Source: Delphinapterus leucas
Lineage: Eukaryota > Chordata > Mammalia > Artiodactyla > Monodontidae
NCBI RefSeq assembly: GCF_002288925.2
Contig: NW_022098049.1
Coordinates: 1,753,050 to 1,817,049, forward strand
Length of the DNA stretch: 64,000 bases
Direction: 5' to 3'
The notes under the pieces were generated by a model. That model saw only the letters and a list, made by a program, of their open reading frames with translations, did not search any database and was not told where the DNA came from. This document shows, in pieces, positions 1 through 9,364 of the stretch. Position 1 is the first letter of the stretch. Each line of letters starts with the position of its first letter. A program made the translations under genes and the position numbers.

Positions 1-70
1 GAAAGCCTGCACAAAACAACGAAGACCCAATGCAGCCAAAAATAAATAAATAAATTTATATTTTAAAAAA
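1..70 (+). mobile_element. CHR-1 SINE, 3' end only (cut by window start)
   Basis: Contains the CHR-1 3' signature, AACGAAGACCCAATGCAGCC followed by AAATAAATAAAT, as in the full copies at 27955 and 53911. The body lies before the window. Confidence 0.85.
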
Positions 71-1305
71 ATCCAATCAATCGCAAAAACAGGCAAAGGA
101 GGCAAGAGTCTGTACTTGGTGTTTGGGTTCCTTCTCCGTGTAACATGTACGTGTGATGCTCTTAGTTGTGCTGTGAGGGGTGGGATTCAAGACAGAAAGA
201 GGCGTGATGGAGAAGAGCCATAGAGGAAGGAAACTTCTCACCTCTCCCCTCCTTCTGGGCACCAGGATCTTAAACACAATGGTGTTTAGTTCTAATCTGC
301 CTGGGCCACTCCCCGCAAGGGCAGGGATTGCCTCTGAGGCTCCCCACCTACCGCTGGGCCCTCAGCACAGTGGCTGGAGCAGCCTGGGGACCACTCGGTG
401 CTGCTTTGAAGTGGAGTGTTTTCAGGTCGGTACAGAACGTGCCTGCACGCAGTTCAGACCCGCCGGGAAACTGGCCCAGGGCGAGGCCCGCGACATGGAG
501 CCGGTCTGCTGGGATACTCACCACCCGCCACGGAAGGGACTGTGTCGGAGTTTTAACGTGCATTTTATTCATGCATTCATTTGTTTTTTATTTTTGCTAA
601 CTTGGGCAAGTGTACACCTGAACCTGAAGACTTGGCCAGAAATATGCAGCCTTCACGCCAGCGAGTAGCAGGCCTCGTGGCGCTGGTCCCCTCGCTGGTG
701 GCTCACAGACTTTAGAAAGACAGACGCCAAGTCTCCACTGCTCTGCAGACACTCACCCCCTTGTTGTGCTCGGATTATTCTTCCAAGGGCAGTGGTTCTT
801 GCAGCTTCACTGGGGGGACCTTGGGAGAGGAATTCTTCAAAGGCTCACTGTTTTCTGAGCCCTCCCCACCCCTCTCTTTCCTTCCTTCATCTTCCCTTCT
901 TTTCAATCTGCTGTGGTTTTCACCCCTGGTTGCCAAATACATTTTAGAAGATACCGTCTATTCTGAACCACAGTTCTTAGAACATCAAAAAGCTTTTAGG
1001 ATATTTCACCACAAATTTGGCTCATTTCTTGGCCTCACTTGTCAACAGATTTAAATAATTCTAGATAAAGGAGTTTCTGTGAAAAAGTCTCTGCTCTCCC
1101 CTGCACCTATTCCTGCCCAATTTCTTTGTTCTGCAAAAGAAAAGTCGCCTTCTGCTCCCTCTCTTTTAAAAATCATAATTCAAAGGCCCAGGCCTCTTGG
1201 ATAGGCAGCACAGATTTGGCCACATTCTGCTACGTCAGTGGTAACCCCTACAGAACTGTAGGACCTCCTTTCCCTTACCGAGTTCCTCCGCTCATAGAAG
1301 CCCTC
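71..1305. other. ZHX2 intron 2, no recognised element
   Basis: Single-copy-looking sequence following a SINE tail. The open frames at 180-668 and 761-1054 have no family resemblance or coding signature. I see no feature to support here. Confidence 0.5.
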
Positions 1306-1430
1306 GTGCACACTCACACACATTCACACGTGCACACACACATGTGCACATACGTGCAGATGCAGGCTTGTGCGCATGCACACACAACACGTGCAATGTA
1401 CATGCATGCAGTACACATGCACGCACCCAC
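1306..1430. repeat. Degenerate CA-rich alternating purine-pyrimidine tract
   Basis: About 125 bp of CACACA, CACGTG, CATGTG and GCATGC steps. It is an old (CA)n that has decayed by transitions yet still alternates purine and pyrimidine, so it has Z-DNA-forming potential. Confidence 0.8.
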
Positions 1431-1626
1431 ATCACTGAGCATCCGCGAGAGATGTTCCTGTACATCGTTGGTCTGCATCAGCAGCAGTTCCCTCAGGGTA
1501 GCCACTCTGCAGTTAATTTAACATTCAACCAGCCTTTATGGAAAGCATACTGTGGGCCAAACACTGCTCTAGGCTCCGGGGAAACCACAGTGACGAGTTC
1601 CCACCTTTGTGGAGTTTATATTCTAG

Positions 1627-1824
1627 AACAGCGCCGTCCGGTAGAACATCCCTCAATGAGAGCGATGTCCCGCGTTATTTAATACAATAGCCACCAGCCA
1701 CGTGCAGCTACCGAGCAGTCGAAATGTGCCTGGTGCAACTGAAAACTGGATCTTAAATTTTATTTAATTATAATTAATATAAATGTAAAGAGGCACATGT
1801 GGCCAGTGGCTGCTGTATTAGGAG
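1627..1824 (+). mobile_element. hAT/Charlie-like nonautonomous DNA transposon (MER-type)
   Basis: Starts cagcgccgtccggtagaaca and ends with cacatgtggccagtggctgctgtattagg. This is the pattern of the MER-class element with CAGNGCTGTCC...TGGACAG ends. It is degraded, and the exact subfamily is not assigned. Confidence 0.5.
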
Positions 1825-1889
1825 AAAATGGGTAGATACGCTCTCCTGCCTCTTCCTTTAACCACAAAAATATAAGTAAATTTTGAATA

Positions 1890-1973
1890 TTAAAAAGTGC
1901 TATGCAGGGAACTATACTCAATATCTTGTAATAACCTATAATAGAAAAGAATCTGAAAAGGAATATATATGTA
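1890..1973 (+). mobile_element. L1 3'-end fragment
   Basis: Carries the cetartiodactyl L1 tail (agggaactatactcaatatc, ttgtaataacctataatag), the same sequence as at 18090-18130. It is interrupted at 1974 by a mariner terminal piece. Confidence 0.7.
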
Positions 1974-2026
1974 TATTGGGTTGGCCAAAAAGTTTGTTTG
2001 GGTTTTTCTGTAAAATCTTACGGAAT
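1974..2026 (+). mobile_element. Mariner-type MITE, one terminal half
   Basis: TATTGGGTTGGCCAAAAAGT at 1974-1993, followed by ttgtttgggtttttc and ttacgga, is one arm of the palindromic artiodactyl mariner element. The opposite arm is missing; the sequence passes into (TA)n. Mariner inserts at TA, which is present at the left edge. Confidence 0.7.
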
Positions 2027-2029
2027 AAA

Positions 2030-2032
<3 letters not shown>

Positions 2033-2069
<37 letters not shown>
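2033..2069. repeat. (TA)n microsatellite
   Basis: About 18 uninterrupted TA units. It follows an L1/mariner junction and probably grew from the A/T-rich L1 tail. Confidence 0.95.
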
Positions 2070-2071
<2 letters not shown>

Positions 2072-2732
2072 TGCTATGAAGAAAGCAAAGCAGGGAGAGA
2101 GTGACTGGGGAACTGGGAGAGGCAGTATTTTACATGGAATGGTGGTCAGGAAAGGCCTCTCTGTGGAAGGGTGACTTTCACATGGAGCCGTGAAAACCGA
2201 AGAGCTCTAGGGGTGGACTTCTTGGCAAAGGCCCTGTGATGGAAGGGATACACCTGTTCCAGCAGCTGGAGTGATAGGGACAAGTGGAGAGGGGAGCAGG
2301 GACCAGAACGGGCCGGGGTTGGAGTTCACTCTGATGGGACCCAAGAGAGGGCTTCATGCAGAACAGTGTCCTGAACTGATTCCTACCTTAAAATCTCCCT
2401 CTGCATGACTATCATCAAAAAGAATACAAGAAACAAATGTTGGCAGGGATGTGAAGAAAAGGGAACCCTCATGCACTGTTGGTGGGAATGTAAACTGGTG
2501 CAGCCACTGTGGAGAATAGTACGGATGTTCCTCAAAAACTAAAAATAGAACTACCATATGACCCAGCAATTCCACTCCTGGGTATATTTTGTAAAAAAGA
2601 AAAAAAAGAAAAAAAAGTACTAATTTGAAAAGATATATGCACCCCAGTGTTCATAGCAGCATTATTTACAATAGCCAAGATATGGAAGCAACCTATGTGT
2701 CCATCAACAGATAAATGGATAAAGAAGATGTG

Positions 2733-2734
<2 letters not shown>

Positions 2735-2767
<33 letters not shown>
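2735..2767. repeat. (CA)n microsatellite inside L1
   Basis: About 16 CA units at the point where L1 copies carry the tayacacac motif; it expanded in place. Confidence 0.95.
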
Positions 2768-2769
<2 letters not shown>

Positions 2770-3127
2770 GGAATACTACTCAGCCTTAAAAAGAATGAAA
2801 TTTTACCATTTGCAACACCATGGATGGATTTGGAGGGTATTATGCTCAGTGAAGTAAGCCAGACAGAGAAAGACAAATACAAATCACTTATATGTAGAAT
2901 CTAAAAAGTACAACAAACTAGTGAGTATAATGAAAAAGAAGCAGACTCACAGATACAGAGAACAAACCAGTGGTTACCAGTGGGGAGAGGGAAGGGGGAG
3001 GGGCAAGATAGGAAGAGAGGATTAAGAGGTACAAACTGTTAGTCATAAAATAAGCTACAAGGATATATTGTACACCATGAGGAATACAGCAAATATTCTG
3101 TAGTACTATAAATGGAGTATAACTTTT

Positions 3128-3351
3128 TTTTACAAGTTTTTTTGTGTGTGTGTGTGTGCGGTACGCGGGCCTCTCACTGTTGTGGCCTCTCCCATTCCGG
3201 AGCACAGGCTCCGGACGCGCAGGCTCAGCGGCCATGGCTCACGGGCCCAGCCGCTCCACGGCATGTGGGATCTTCCCAGACCAGGGTTCAAACCCGTGTC
3301 CCCTGCATCGGCAGGCGGACTCTCAACCACTGCGCCACCAGGGAAGCCCCC
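3128..3351 (-). mobile_element. CHR-2 SINE (minus) inserted in L1, with target duplication
   Basis: Reverse-complement CHR-2: GCGGTACGCGGGCCTCTCAC near the left and CCACCAGGGAAGCCCC at the right. A perfect 15-bp target duplication, TGGAGTATAACTTTT, lies at 3113-3127 and 3352-3366, both L1 sequence. The poly-A tail (T-run on +) contains a (GT)8 stretch at 3143-3158. Confidence 0.95.
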
Positions 3352-3539
3352 TGGAGTATAACTTTTAAAAACTGTGAATCACTACATTGTATACCTGTAA
3401 TTTATATAATATTATACACCAACTATACTTCAACTTTTAAAAAACCTTTAGAGATTAAAAATAACATTTAATTGCTTTTCAGTACCAAAATGAATCTCAA
3501 ACCATAAATAAAGCCCATTAAGAAGCAGAAAGAAAATCC

Positions 3540-3899
3540 CTGTGCTGCTCTAGAGAGGAAGTAAGCAGGAGGCCTGTGGGAGGCCTCCAGACGGGAGACG
3601 GAAGTGGTCCAATACTGGGTTTATTTTGAAGACAGAGTCAACAGGATCGCTGATGGACTAATTTGGGGGTGAGGTAAAGAGGATTTTGGCCTGAGTGTGC
3701 CATAGAGATGGAGATGAAGAGCTGTAGACATGGGGGGGGTGGGCAGGACCCATGTTTGAGGGGGAAAATCAAGAGTCTGATGTTCAGCTAAACATGTCAA
3801 TTTGGGTGTTGTCAGCAAAAAGACACAGCTCCCCTCTGCTCTGCTGTGCCCATCTCCTGTCCTCACCAGTGCCCTGAGGGACCCTCACCCACTTCTGAT
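3540..3899. other. L2-like or other old repeat remnants
   Basis: The stretch has an interspersed-repeat look (gactggagaa-type and ggttttattttgaagacaga motifs similar to old L2-class copies), but the divergence is high. No gene is seen. Confidence 0.35.
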
Positions 3900-3912
3900 G
3901 AAATTGCCCAGC

Positions 3913-3990
3913 ATTACTTTGTTATAAAGCAGAAACTAACACACAATTGTAAAGCAATTATACTCCAATAAAGGTGTTAAAAAAAAGAAA
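3913..3990 (+). mobile_element. Very short L1 3'-end insertion with target duplication
   Basis: 78 bp only: the L1 extreme 3' end (gttataaagcagaaactaac ... caattatactccaataaagg) plus A-tail. It is flanked by the perfect 13-bp repeat GAAATTGCCCAGC at 3900-3912 and 3991-4003. It is a complete target-primed insertion truncated almost to the tail. Confidence 0.9.
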
Positions 3991-4003
3991 GAAATTGCCC
4001 AGC

Positions 4004-4489
4004 CTGAAAATGCCTCAGAGTGGCCGTTTCTGGGTTCACAGGGGAGGGATGCCCCTCCCCCAAGTCCTGCACAGGTTTGTCACCTGACCCCCTAAGCAGA
4101 TAAGTGGGGCCCCAAGTCCCAGAGGGTTGCTCTTGAAAATAAGTCCATTAGTTCTTCCTTGAGCCCTCTCTTCAGTGGAACTCAAACCTAGGCCAGTGGG
4201 AGGGACGGGAGAGGATATGCTATCTCCTCATCCCCTTTCCCCCGGATGTCATGTTGGCTACCCCTGTTTCCAAACACACGATGAAAGGCCATCCTCTATG
4301 GAAGCCCGTGCATTTAGATACTCAGCGTGGTCCAGCCCATCGCTTCCCCTGTGGGGGTTCTGTTAACATAACCTACCTTATAATAAGCAAATTGTTCCTG
4401 TGCTCCTAAAGTAATGTTTGTTTACTGCAGTTCCCGTCAACATTCTAACAGGATTTTATCTGCAGAGGATTCTGACTCATGAGAACTGA
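4004..4489. other. Intron 2, no recognised element
   Basis: Single-copy-looking sequence with no gene, repeat or signal I can support. Confidence 0.5.
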
Positions 4490-4859
4490 TTTACACTAAT
4501 AGATGATCAGAACAACCCAGAATTAGTTGGCAAAAGAAGAATGATAAAGAGAAACTCACTCTACCAGATGTTAAAACATGCTCTAATCTACAAAAAAAAA
4601 TTCAAGTGAAGCATAAGTGTAAGGCTCAAGAGCTAGATAAGAGGTACAGAACAGATAATCCAGAAACACCCTAGTATGTAGAAAAATTTAATGTATGGCC
4701 AAGGTGGCTTCACAAATTAGTGAGAAATAAATAACACTATACATGCTACTGAGACAATTGATAACTTTCAAGAAAAATGGTTAGAATTGTATCTCACAGC
4801 TTACCCCAAGATCAGTTCGGTTCAAGTCCAGACAAGTTAAATGTAAAAAATAAAGCCAA

Positions 4860-5063
4860 GGGCTTCCCTGGTGGCGCAGTGGTTGAGAGTCCACCTGCTG
4901 ATGCAGGGGACACGGGTTCATGCCCCGGACCGGGAGGATCCCACATGCCGCAGAGCGGCTGGGCCCGTGAGCCATGGCCGCTGAGCCTGCGCTTCCGGAA
5001 CCTGTGCTCCGCAATGGGAGAGGCCACAACAGTGAGAGGCTCGCGTAACACAAAAAAAATTTA
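4860..5063 (+). mobile_element. CHR-2 SINE (plus) with target duplication
   Basis: Head GGGCTTCCCTGGTGGCGCAG, tRNA-like A and B boxes, and A-rich tail. The perfect 15-bp duplication AAAAAATAAAGCCAA lies at 4845-4859 and 5064-5078. Confidence 0.95.
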
Positions 5064-5375
5064 AAAAAATAAAGCCAAAACACTCTATGAAAACATAGAC
5101 TAATAGGTCTCAGCTATCAAAGCAGGGAATCACCTTCTAAATGTAAAATCACAATGAAAGAAACCACAAGAGGAAAAGATTGATAAATTTGCCATCTAAA
5201 AATAAAAAATTTCTACCTGTAAAACATGAAAAAATACCATATGCAAAACTAAAAGGTAAATGACAGACTGGAAAATTTTTGCAACAAATATAGAAAGGTA
5301 CTAATGTTTTTAATATAGAGAGAACTCATAAATTAATAATAAAACCACTGGGCATCACAATATAAAAATGACATA

Positions 5376-5575
5376 GGGACTTTCCTGGTGATCCAGTGGG
5401 TAAGACCCTGCGCTCCCAATGCAGGGGGCCCGGGTTCGATCCCTGGTCGGGGAACTAGATCCCGCATGCATGCTGCAACTAAGAAGTCTGCATGCCACAA
5501 CTAAAGATCCCGCATGCCACAACTAAGACCCGGCACAGCCAAAATAAATAAATAAATATTTTTTTAAAAAAATAA
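5376..5575 (+). mobile_element. CHR-1-type SINE (ACTAGATCCCGCATGCATG subfamily)
   Basis: GGGACTTTCCTGGTGATCCA head, B box GGTTCGATCCC, then repeated cgcaactaa-type units and an AAATAAATAAAT tail. It is the same subfamily as 44441-44629 and 57977-58225, and more diverged than CHR-2 copies. Confidence 0.85.
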
Positions 5576-6100
5576 TAAAGTATGTTTTTTTAAATGGCAT
5601 AAATCCACAATTCACAAAAGAATACAAATGGCAAGTGAATCTTTGAAAACTGTTCACCCTTATTAGCAATCAAGAGAAGCAGCAAAGCATATTAAAGCAG
5701 TTTTCCCATATCTAATTGGCCAGGCTTTTTAATGGTAATATTTCATGTAAGCTAAGTGGTGAGTCGGGCACTCATTCACTGCCGGCGAAAAGGCCAAATG
5801 ATGCAAAAACTTGGCCATATGAGTCAAGAGAATGTAAAATGTTGACCTCCTTTGACCCAGTGCTTTTACTTCAGAAATAAGGACTAAGGGTATTGACTAC
5901 AATTTTGTCGAGAAGAGCCAAAAATTAGGAATAAATGTCCAACAAAAGTCCAATGGCTAATTACATCATGTATGATATATCCCTACAATGTAATGTCATG
6001 CAGCCATTTCTTAATCATGCTTTTGCTCAAAGTTTGTGAAAATGGGAAATGTTCAAGTGAAATGAAGGAACTACGATATTTGGGGCAATGTTTTTCTTTT

Positions 6101-6610
6101 TTATACTTTGATGCCTTTTCTGGATTTTCTATAGTGATTTTATCTTTATGATAATAAACGAAACATTCATATCCATTTTCTAACTTGTATATAAATTCCA
6201 CTTGCCAGCCCCAAGCAAGCATCTTGCTTCTGATGTATCATCCGTAAAAGCGGCTTGCGAACCCAGCCAACACTTCACTGCAAGGTTCCCTCCAGCACCC
6301 TACCCACCACTTCATAAGATCTCGGTGCCCTTGTTGCTTTTCTGTATCCCTTGGTCTCTAAACATGAATGAGTGACCTGCATCCTCATTTGCTTGCTTTG
6401 GGCCCGTCCCCACTGCCCTTCCCAGAGAATGGAAGAGAAGAAAAATGTGATCTTTCATGTTTAGGAGTACCCACTCTCACACCATCTGTGCGCACCTGGG
6501 TATTTGCTTTGGGTGCCAGTTGGGGTGGGTCATGGGAGCAACTTAGAAAGAAATGCTAGTTCCTTTTGCCCTGTGAGGAAACACTGACACTGTCTTTGTT
6601 CTTGTCCCAC
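6101..6610. other. 3' end of ZHX2 intron 2
   Basis: Nothing recognisable apart from the pyrimidine-rich acceptor tract at its end. Open frames here are short and lack family resemblance. Confidence 0.5.
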
Positions 6611-6612
6611 AG
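6611..6612 (+). other. ZHX2: Splice acceptor of ZHX2 exon 3
   Basis: AG preceded by a T/C-rich tract, placed where the known ZHX2 gene structure (non-coding leader exons, then one exon with the whole CDS) expects the acceptor. Confidence 0.85.
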
Positions 6613-6837
6613 ATATGATGCTGCCTCTTGTGTTTAGCCATTGGAACAGTTACAATCTTCTGCACTGAAATCATTCTGGAAACTCAAGCACCAGACTTCA
6701 GCGTTCAAGTGAAGCCAAAGCCATTGGAGCGGGGCATAAAGCCAAAAGCCTTTTATCTTAGTAGTTCCAAAACTTTCACTGCCCCTTCCCTACCCGCCCC
6801 CATCCCCCAAATAAGCCATTGCACACAGACAGACAGC
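6613..6837 (+). other. ZHX2: ZHX2 5' UTR part of exon 3
   Basis: The exon starts after the AG at 6611-6612, which follows a pyrimidine-rich run (tgtctttgttcttgtcccac). From there to the start codon is 225 nt of leader. The frame of the main ORF has a stop at 6616-6618 and is then open up to the ATG, but contains no in-frame ATG in that stretch, so an AUG-initiated N-terminal extension is excluded. Earlier leader exons and the promoter lie outside the window. Confidence 0.85.
6615..6668 (+). CDS. Upstream ORF in the ZHX2 leader (17 codons)
   Basis: Two tandem ATG codons (6615, 6618) open a 17-codon frame, MMLPLVFSHWNSYNLLH, ending at TGA 6666-6668. This is 169 nt upstream of the ZHX2 start and in another frame. 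It starts two bases into the exon, so it is present in any transcript using the 6613 acceptor. A uORF of this kind usually lowers translation of the main frame; whether it is used here is unknown. Confidence 0.45.
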   Translation: MMLPLVFSHWNSYNLLH

Positions 6838-9354
6838 ATGGCGAGCAAACGAAAATCCACAACCCCGTGCATGGTTCGGACATCACAAGTAGTAGAACAA
6901 GACGTGCCCGAGGAAGGAGACAGGGCCAAAGAGAAAGGAATCGGCACGCCACAGCCCGAAATGGCCAAGGACGCTTGGGCAGCAGAACCTGAAAACTCTT
7001 CCAAAGAAAATGAAGTGATAGAGGTGAAGTCTACAGGGGAAAATCAATCCAAAAAACTCCAAGGTGGTTATGAATGCAAATACTGCCCCTACTCCACGCA
7101 AAACCTGAACGAGTTCACGGAGCACGTTGACACACAGCACCCCAACGTGATTCTCAACCCGCTCTACGTGTGTGCCGAGTGTAACTTCACAACCAAAAAG
7201 TATGACTCCTTGTCTGACCACAACTCCAAGTTCCACCCCGGGGAGACCAACTTCAAGCTGAAGCTCATCAAACGCAATAATCAGACCGTCTTGGAGCAGT
7301 CCATCGATGCCACCAACCACATCATGTCCATCACCACCAGCGGCCCTGGAAGCGGGGACAATGACCCCGGGATCTCGGTGAGTAAAACCCCCATCATGAA
7401 GCCAGGGAAACCGAAAGCCGATGCCAAGAAGGTGCCCAAGAAGCCAGAGGAGGCCGCCCCTGAGAACCACGTGGAAGGGACCACCCGCCTGGTGACAGAC
7501 GCGGCTGAGATCCTCTCAAGACTCGGGGGCGTGGAGCTCCTCCAGGACACGTTAGGACACGTTATGCCTTCTGTCCAGCTCCCACCAAATATCAACCTTG
7601 TCCCCAAGGTCCCCGTGCCGCTGAACACTACCAAATACAACTCTGCCCTGGACACCAACGCCACCATGATCAACTCCTTCAACAAGTTCCCTTACCCAAC
7701 GCAGGCTGAGCTGTCCTGGCTCACAGCTGCTTCCAAACACCCGGAAGAGCACATCAGAATCTGGTTTGCCACCCAGCGCTTAAAGCATGGCATCAGCTGG
7801 TCCCCGGAGGAGGTGGAAGAGGCCCGGAAGAAGATGTTTAATGGCACCATCCAGTCAGTGCCCCCAACGATCACTGTGCTGCCCGCCCAGTTGGCCCCCA
7901 CAAAGATGTCACAGCCCATCCTCCAGACAGCGCTTCCGTGCCAGATCCTCGGCCAGACCAGCCTCGTGCTGACTCAGGTGACCAGCGGGCCGACGACCGT
8001 CTCTTGCTCCCCCATCACGCTCGCCGTGGCCGGAGTGACCAACCACGGCCAGAAGAGACCTCTAGCGACTCCCCAAGCTGCCCCCGAGCCCAAGCGCCCA
8101 CACATCGCTCAAGTGCCAGAGCCTCCGCCCAAGGTGGCCAACCCTTCGCTGACCCCGGCCAGCGACCGCAAGAAGACAAAGGAGCAGATCGCACACCTCA
8201 AGGCGAGCTTCCTCCAGAGCCAGTTCCCCGACGATGCTGAGGTCTACCGGCTCATCGAGGTGACCGGCCTCGCCAGGAGTGAGATCAAGAAGTGGTTCAG
8301 CGACCACCGGTATCGGTGTCAAAGGGGCATCGTCCACATCACCAGCGAATCCCTTGCCAAAGACCAGCTGGCCATCGCGGCTTCCCGACACGGCCGCACT
8401 CACCACGCGTACCCAGACTTTGCCCCGCAGAAGTTCAAAGAGAAAAGCCAAGGTCAGGTGAAAATCCTGGAAGACAGCTTTCTGAAAAGCTCTTTCCCGA
8501 CCCAAGCAGAACTGGACAGGCTAAGAGTGGAGACGAAGCTGAGCAGGAGAGAGATCGACTCCTGGTTCTTGGAGAGGCGGAAGCTTCGTGACAGCATGGA
8601 ACAGGCCGTCCTGGATTCCATGGGGTCCAGCAAGAAAGGCCCAGACTCGGTGGCCCCCAATGGTGCTCTGTCTCGACTCGACCAGTTCTCCAGCGCCCAG
8701 GTGCCCGGTTCTTTGCCCAGCCCTTCACCAGCAATTACAAAAAATCAACAACAGGTTCATCTCCTGAGGAGCACGTTTGCAAGAACCCAGTGGCCAACCC
8801 CCCAGGAGTATGACCAGCTGGCGGCAAAGACCGGCCTGGTCCGAACTGAAATCGTGCGTTGGTTCAAGGAGAACAGATGCTTGCTAAAAACTGGAACCTT
8901 AAAGTGGCTGGAGCGGTACCAGCAGCGGCACGTGGCGGATGATCATGGCTACGACGCCCCGTCGAGGAGGGCGGCAAAAGCCGTCATAGCCGAGAGCTCG
9001 AAGAACGGGAGCGAGGGCAGTCCGCAGTATCACAAGGACCCCAAAAAGCTCTGCAAAGAGGACTTGGAGAAGCTGGGCCCCAGGATGAAAGCAGGCGGCG
9101 AGCAAGCAAGAGACGGTTTGCTGGCAAAGCCCTCGGAGGCCACCTCGGACAGATCAGAGGGCAACAGTCGGGACGGCCAGGGCAGCGACGAGAATGAGGA
9201 ATCGGGCATCGTGGATTGGGTGGAGGTGACGGTCGGAGAGGAGGACGCCGTCTCAGACAGGTCGGACAGCTGGAGTCAGACGGCAGCAGAAGGTGCGGCG
9301 GAACTGGCCGACTCGGACTCCGACAGCGTCCCTGCTGAGGCCAGCCAGGCCTAG
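6838..9354 (+). CDS. ZHX2: ZHX2, zinc fingers and homeoboxes protein 2, complete single-exon CDS
   Basis: 838 codons, one more than I recall for human ZHX2, and recognisably the same protein from end to end. ZHX2 is a nuclear transcriptional repressor that homodimerises and pairs with ZHX1 and NF-YA; in liver it silences AFP and related fetal genes (family knowledge). Visible domains: two C2H2 zinc fingers at residues 78-101 (C80, C83, H96, H101) and 110-133 (C112, C115, H128, H133); four homeodomains at about 263-324, 445-500, 535-590 and 632-690, each with the helix-3 WF pair (W309-F310, W486-F487, W576-F577, W675-F676); a proline-rich stretch at about 425-440; and an acidic, serine-rich C-terminus. 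The ATG at 6838 was chosen because it begins MASKRKSTTP, the family N-terminus, and has a strong Kozak context (A at -3, G at +4). No frameshift or premature stop. The stop lies 4 nt before a splice donor. Confidence 0.98.
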   Translation: MASKRKSTTPCMVRTSQVVEQDVPEEGDRAKEKGIGTPQPEMAKDAWAAEPENSSKENEVIEVKSTGENQSKKLQGGYECKYCPYSTQNLNEFTEHVDTQHPNVILNPLYVCAECNFTTKKYDSLSDHNSKFHPGETNFKLKLIKRNNQTVLEQSIDATNHIMSITTSGPGSGDNDPGISVSKTPIMKPGKPKADAKKVPKKPEEAAPENHVEGTTRLVTDAAEILSRLGGVELLQDTLGHVMPSVQLPPNINLVPKVPVPLNTTKYNSALDTNATMINSFNKFPYPTQAELSWLTAASKHPEEHIRIWFATQRLKHGISWSPEEVEEARKKMFNGTIQSVPPTITVLPAQLAPTKMSQPILQTALPCQILGQTSLVLTQVTSGPTTVSCSPITLAVAGVTNHGQKRPLATPQAAPEPKRPHIAQVPEPPPKVANPSLTPASDRKKTKEQIAHLKASFLQSQFPDDAEVYRLIEVTGLARSEIKKWFSDHRYRCQRGIVHITSESLAKDQLAIAASRHGRTHHAYPDFAPQKFKEKSQGQVKILEDSFLKSSFPTQAELDRLRVETKLSRREIDSWFLERRKLRDSMEQAVLDSMGSSKKGPDSVAPNGALSRLDQFSSAQVPGSLPSPSPAITKNQQQVHLLRSTFARTQWPTPQEYDQLAAKTGLVRTEIVRWFKENRCLLKTGTLKWLERYQQRHVADDHGYDAPSRRAAKAVIAESSKNGSEGSPQYHKDPKKLCKEDLEKLGPRMKAGGEQARDGLLAKPSEATSDRSEGNSRDGQGSDENEESGIVDWVEVTVGEEDAVSDRSDSWSQTAAEGAAELADSDSDSVPAEASQA

Positions 9355-9364
9355 ACAGGTAACG
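9355..9364 (+). other. ZHX2: Splice donor after the ZHX2 stop codon
   Basis: The stop TAG (9352-9354) is followed by ACAG and then GTAACG, a good donor with the GT at 9359-9360. The last exon junction is therefore 4 nt downstream of the stop, well inside the 50-55 nt limit, so the spliced mRNA should not be a nonsense-mediated-decay target. The human gene has the same arrangement, with a fourth exon made only of 3' UTR. Confidence 0.85.

Larger units (their letters stand above)
1516..2350 (+). mobile_element. L2-like LINE 3' region, split by later insertions
   Basis: Left part (1516-1626) has the L2 tail pattern (attcaacc... gcatactgtgggccaaacactgctctagg). Right part (about 2070-2350) continues with gtgctatgaagaaagcaaagcaggg and the ggtcaggaaaggcctctctg block. 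Between them lie an hAT-like element, an L1 tail with a mariner half-site, and (TA)n. Family name is from memory of consensus patterns. Confidence 0.6.
2408..3446 (+). mobile_element. 5'-truncated L1 (end of ORF2 and 3' UTR)
   Basis: Starts in the ORF2 C-terminal region (actatcatcaaaaagaatac), continues through the gcactgttggtgggaatgta and cagataaatggataaagaag blocks, and ends with caactatacttcaac plus A-run. Frames are broken. It contains a (CA)n at 2735-2767 and a CHR-2 SINE insertion at 3128-3351. Confidence 0.85.
4490..6100 (+). mobile_element. Old L1 (L1M-type) remnant, interrupted by two SINEs
   Basis: Diverged ORF2 C-terminal and 3'-UTR-like sequence: the region around gaaactcactctaccagatg, then ttcaccttattagcaatcaa-like and gcagccatttcttaatcatg blocks. 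CHR SINEs at 4860 and 5376 split it. Assigned by pattern only; many stops in all frames. Confidence 0.6.

Noticed and set aside
4860..5063. tRNA-like sequence with A and B boxes (also in the other CHR SINEs)
   Set aside because: The cloverleaf is not intact and each is part of a SINE with A-tail and target duplication; these are not tRNA genes.
7281..7685. Antisense and out-of-frame ORFs overlapping the ZHX2 exon
   Set aside because: Shadows of the ZHX2 coding frame with no family resemblance.
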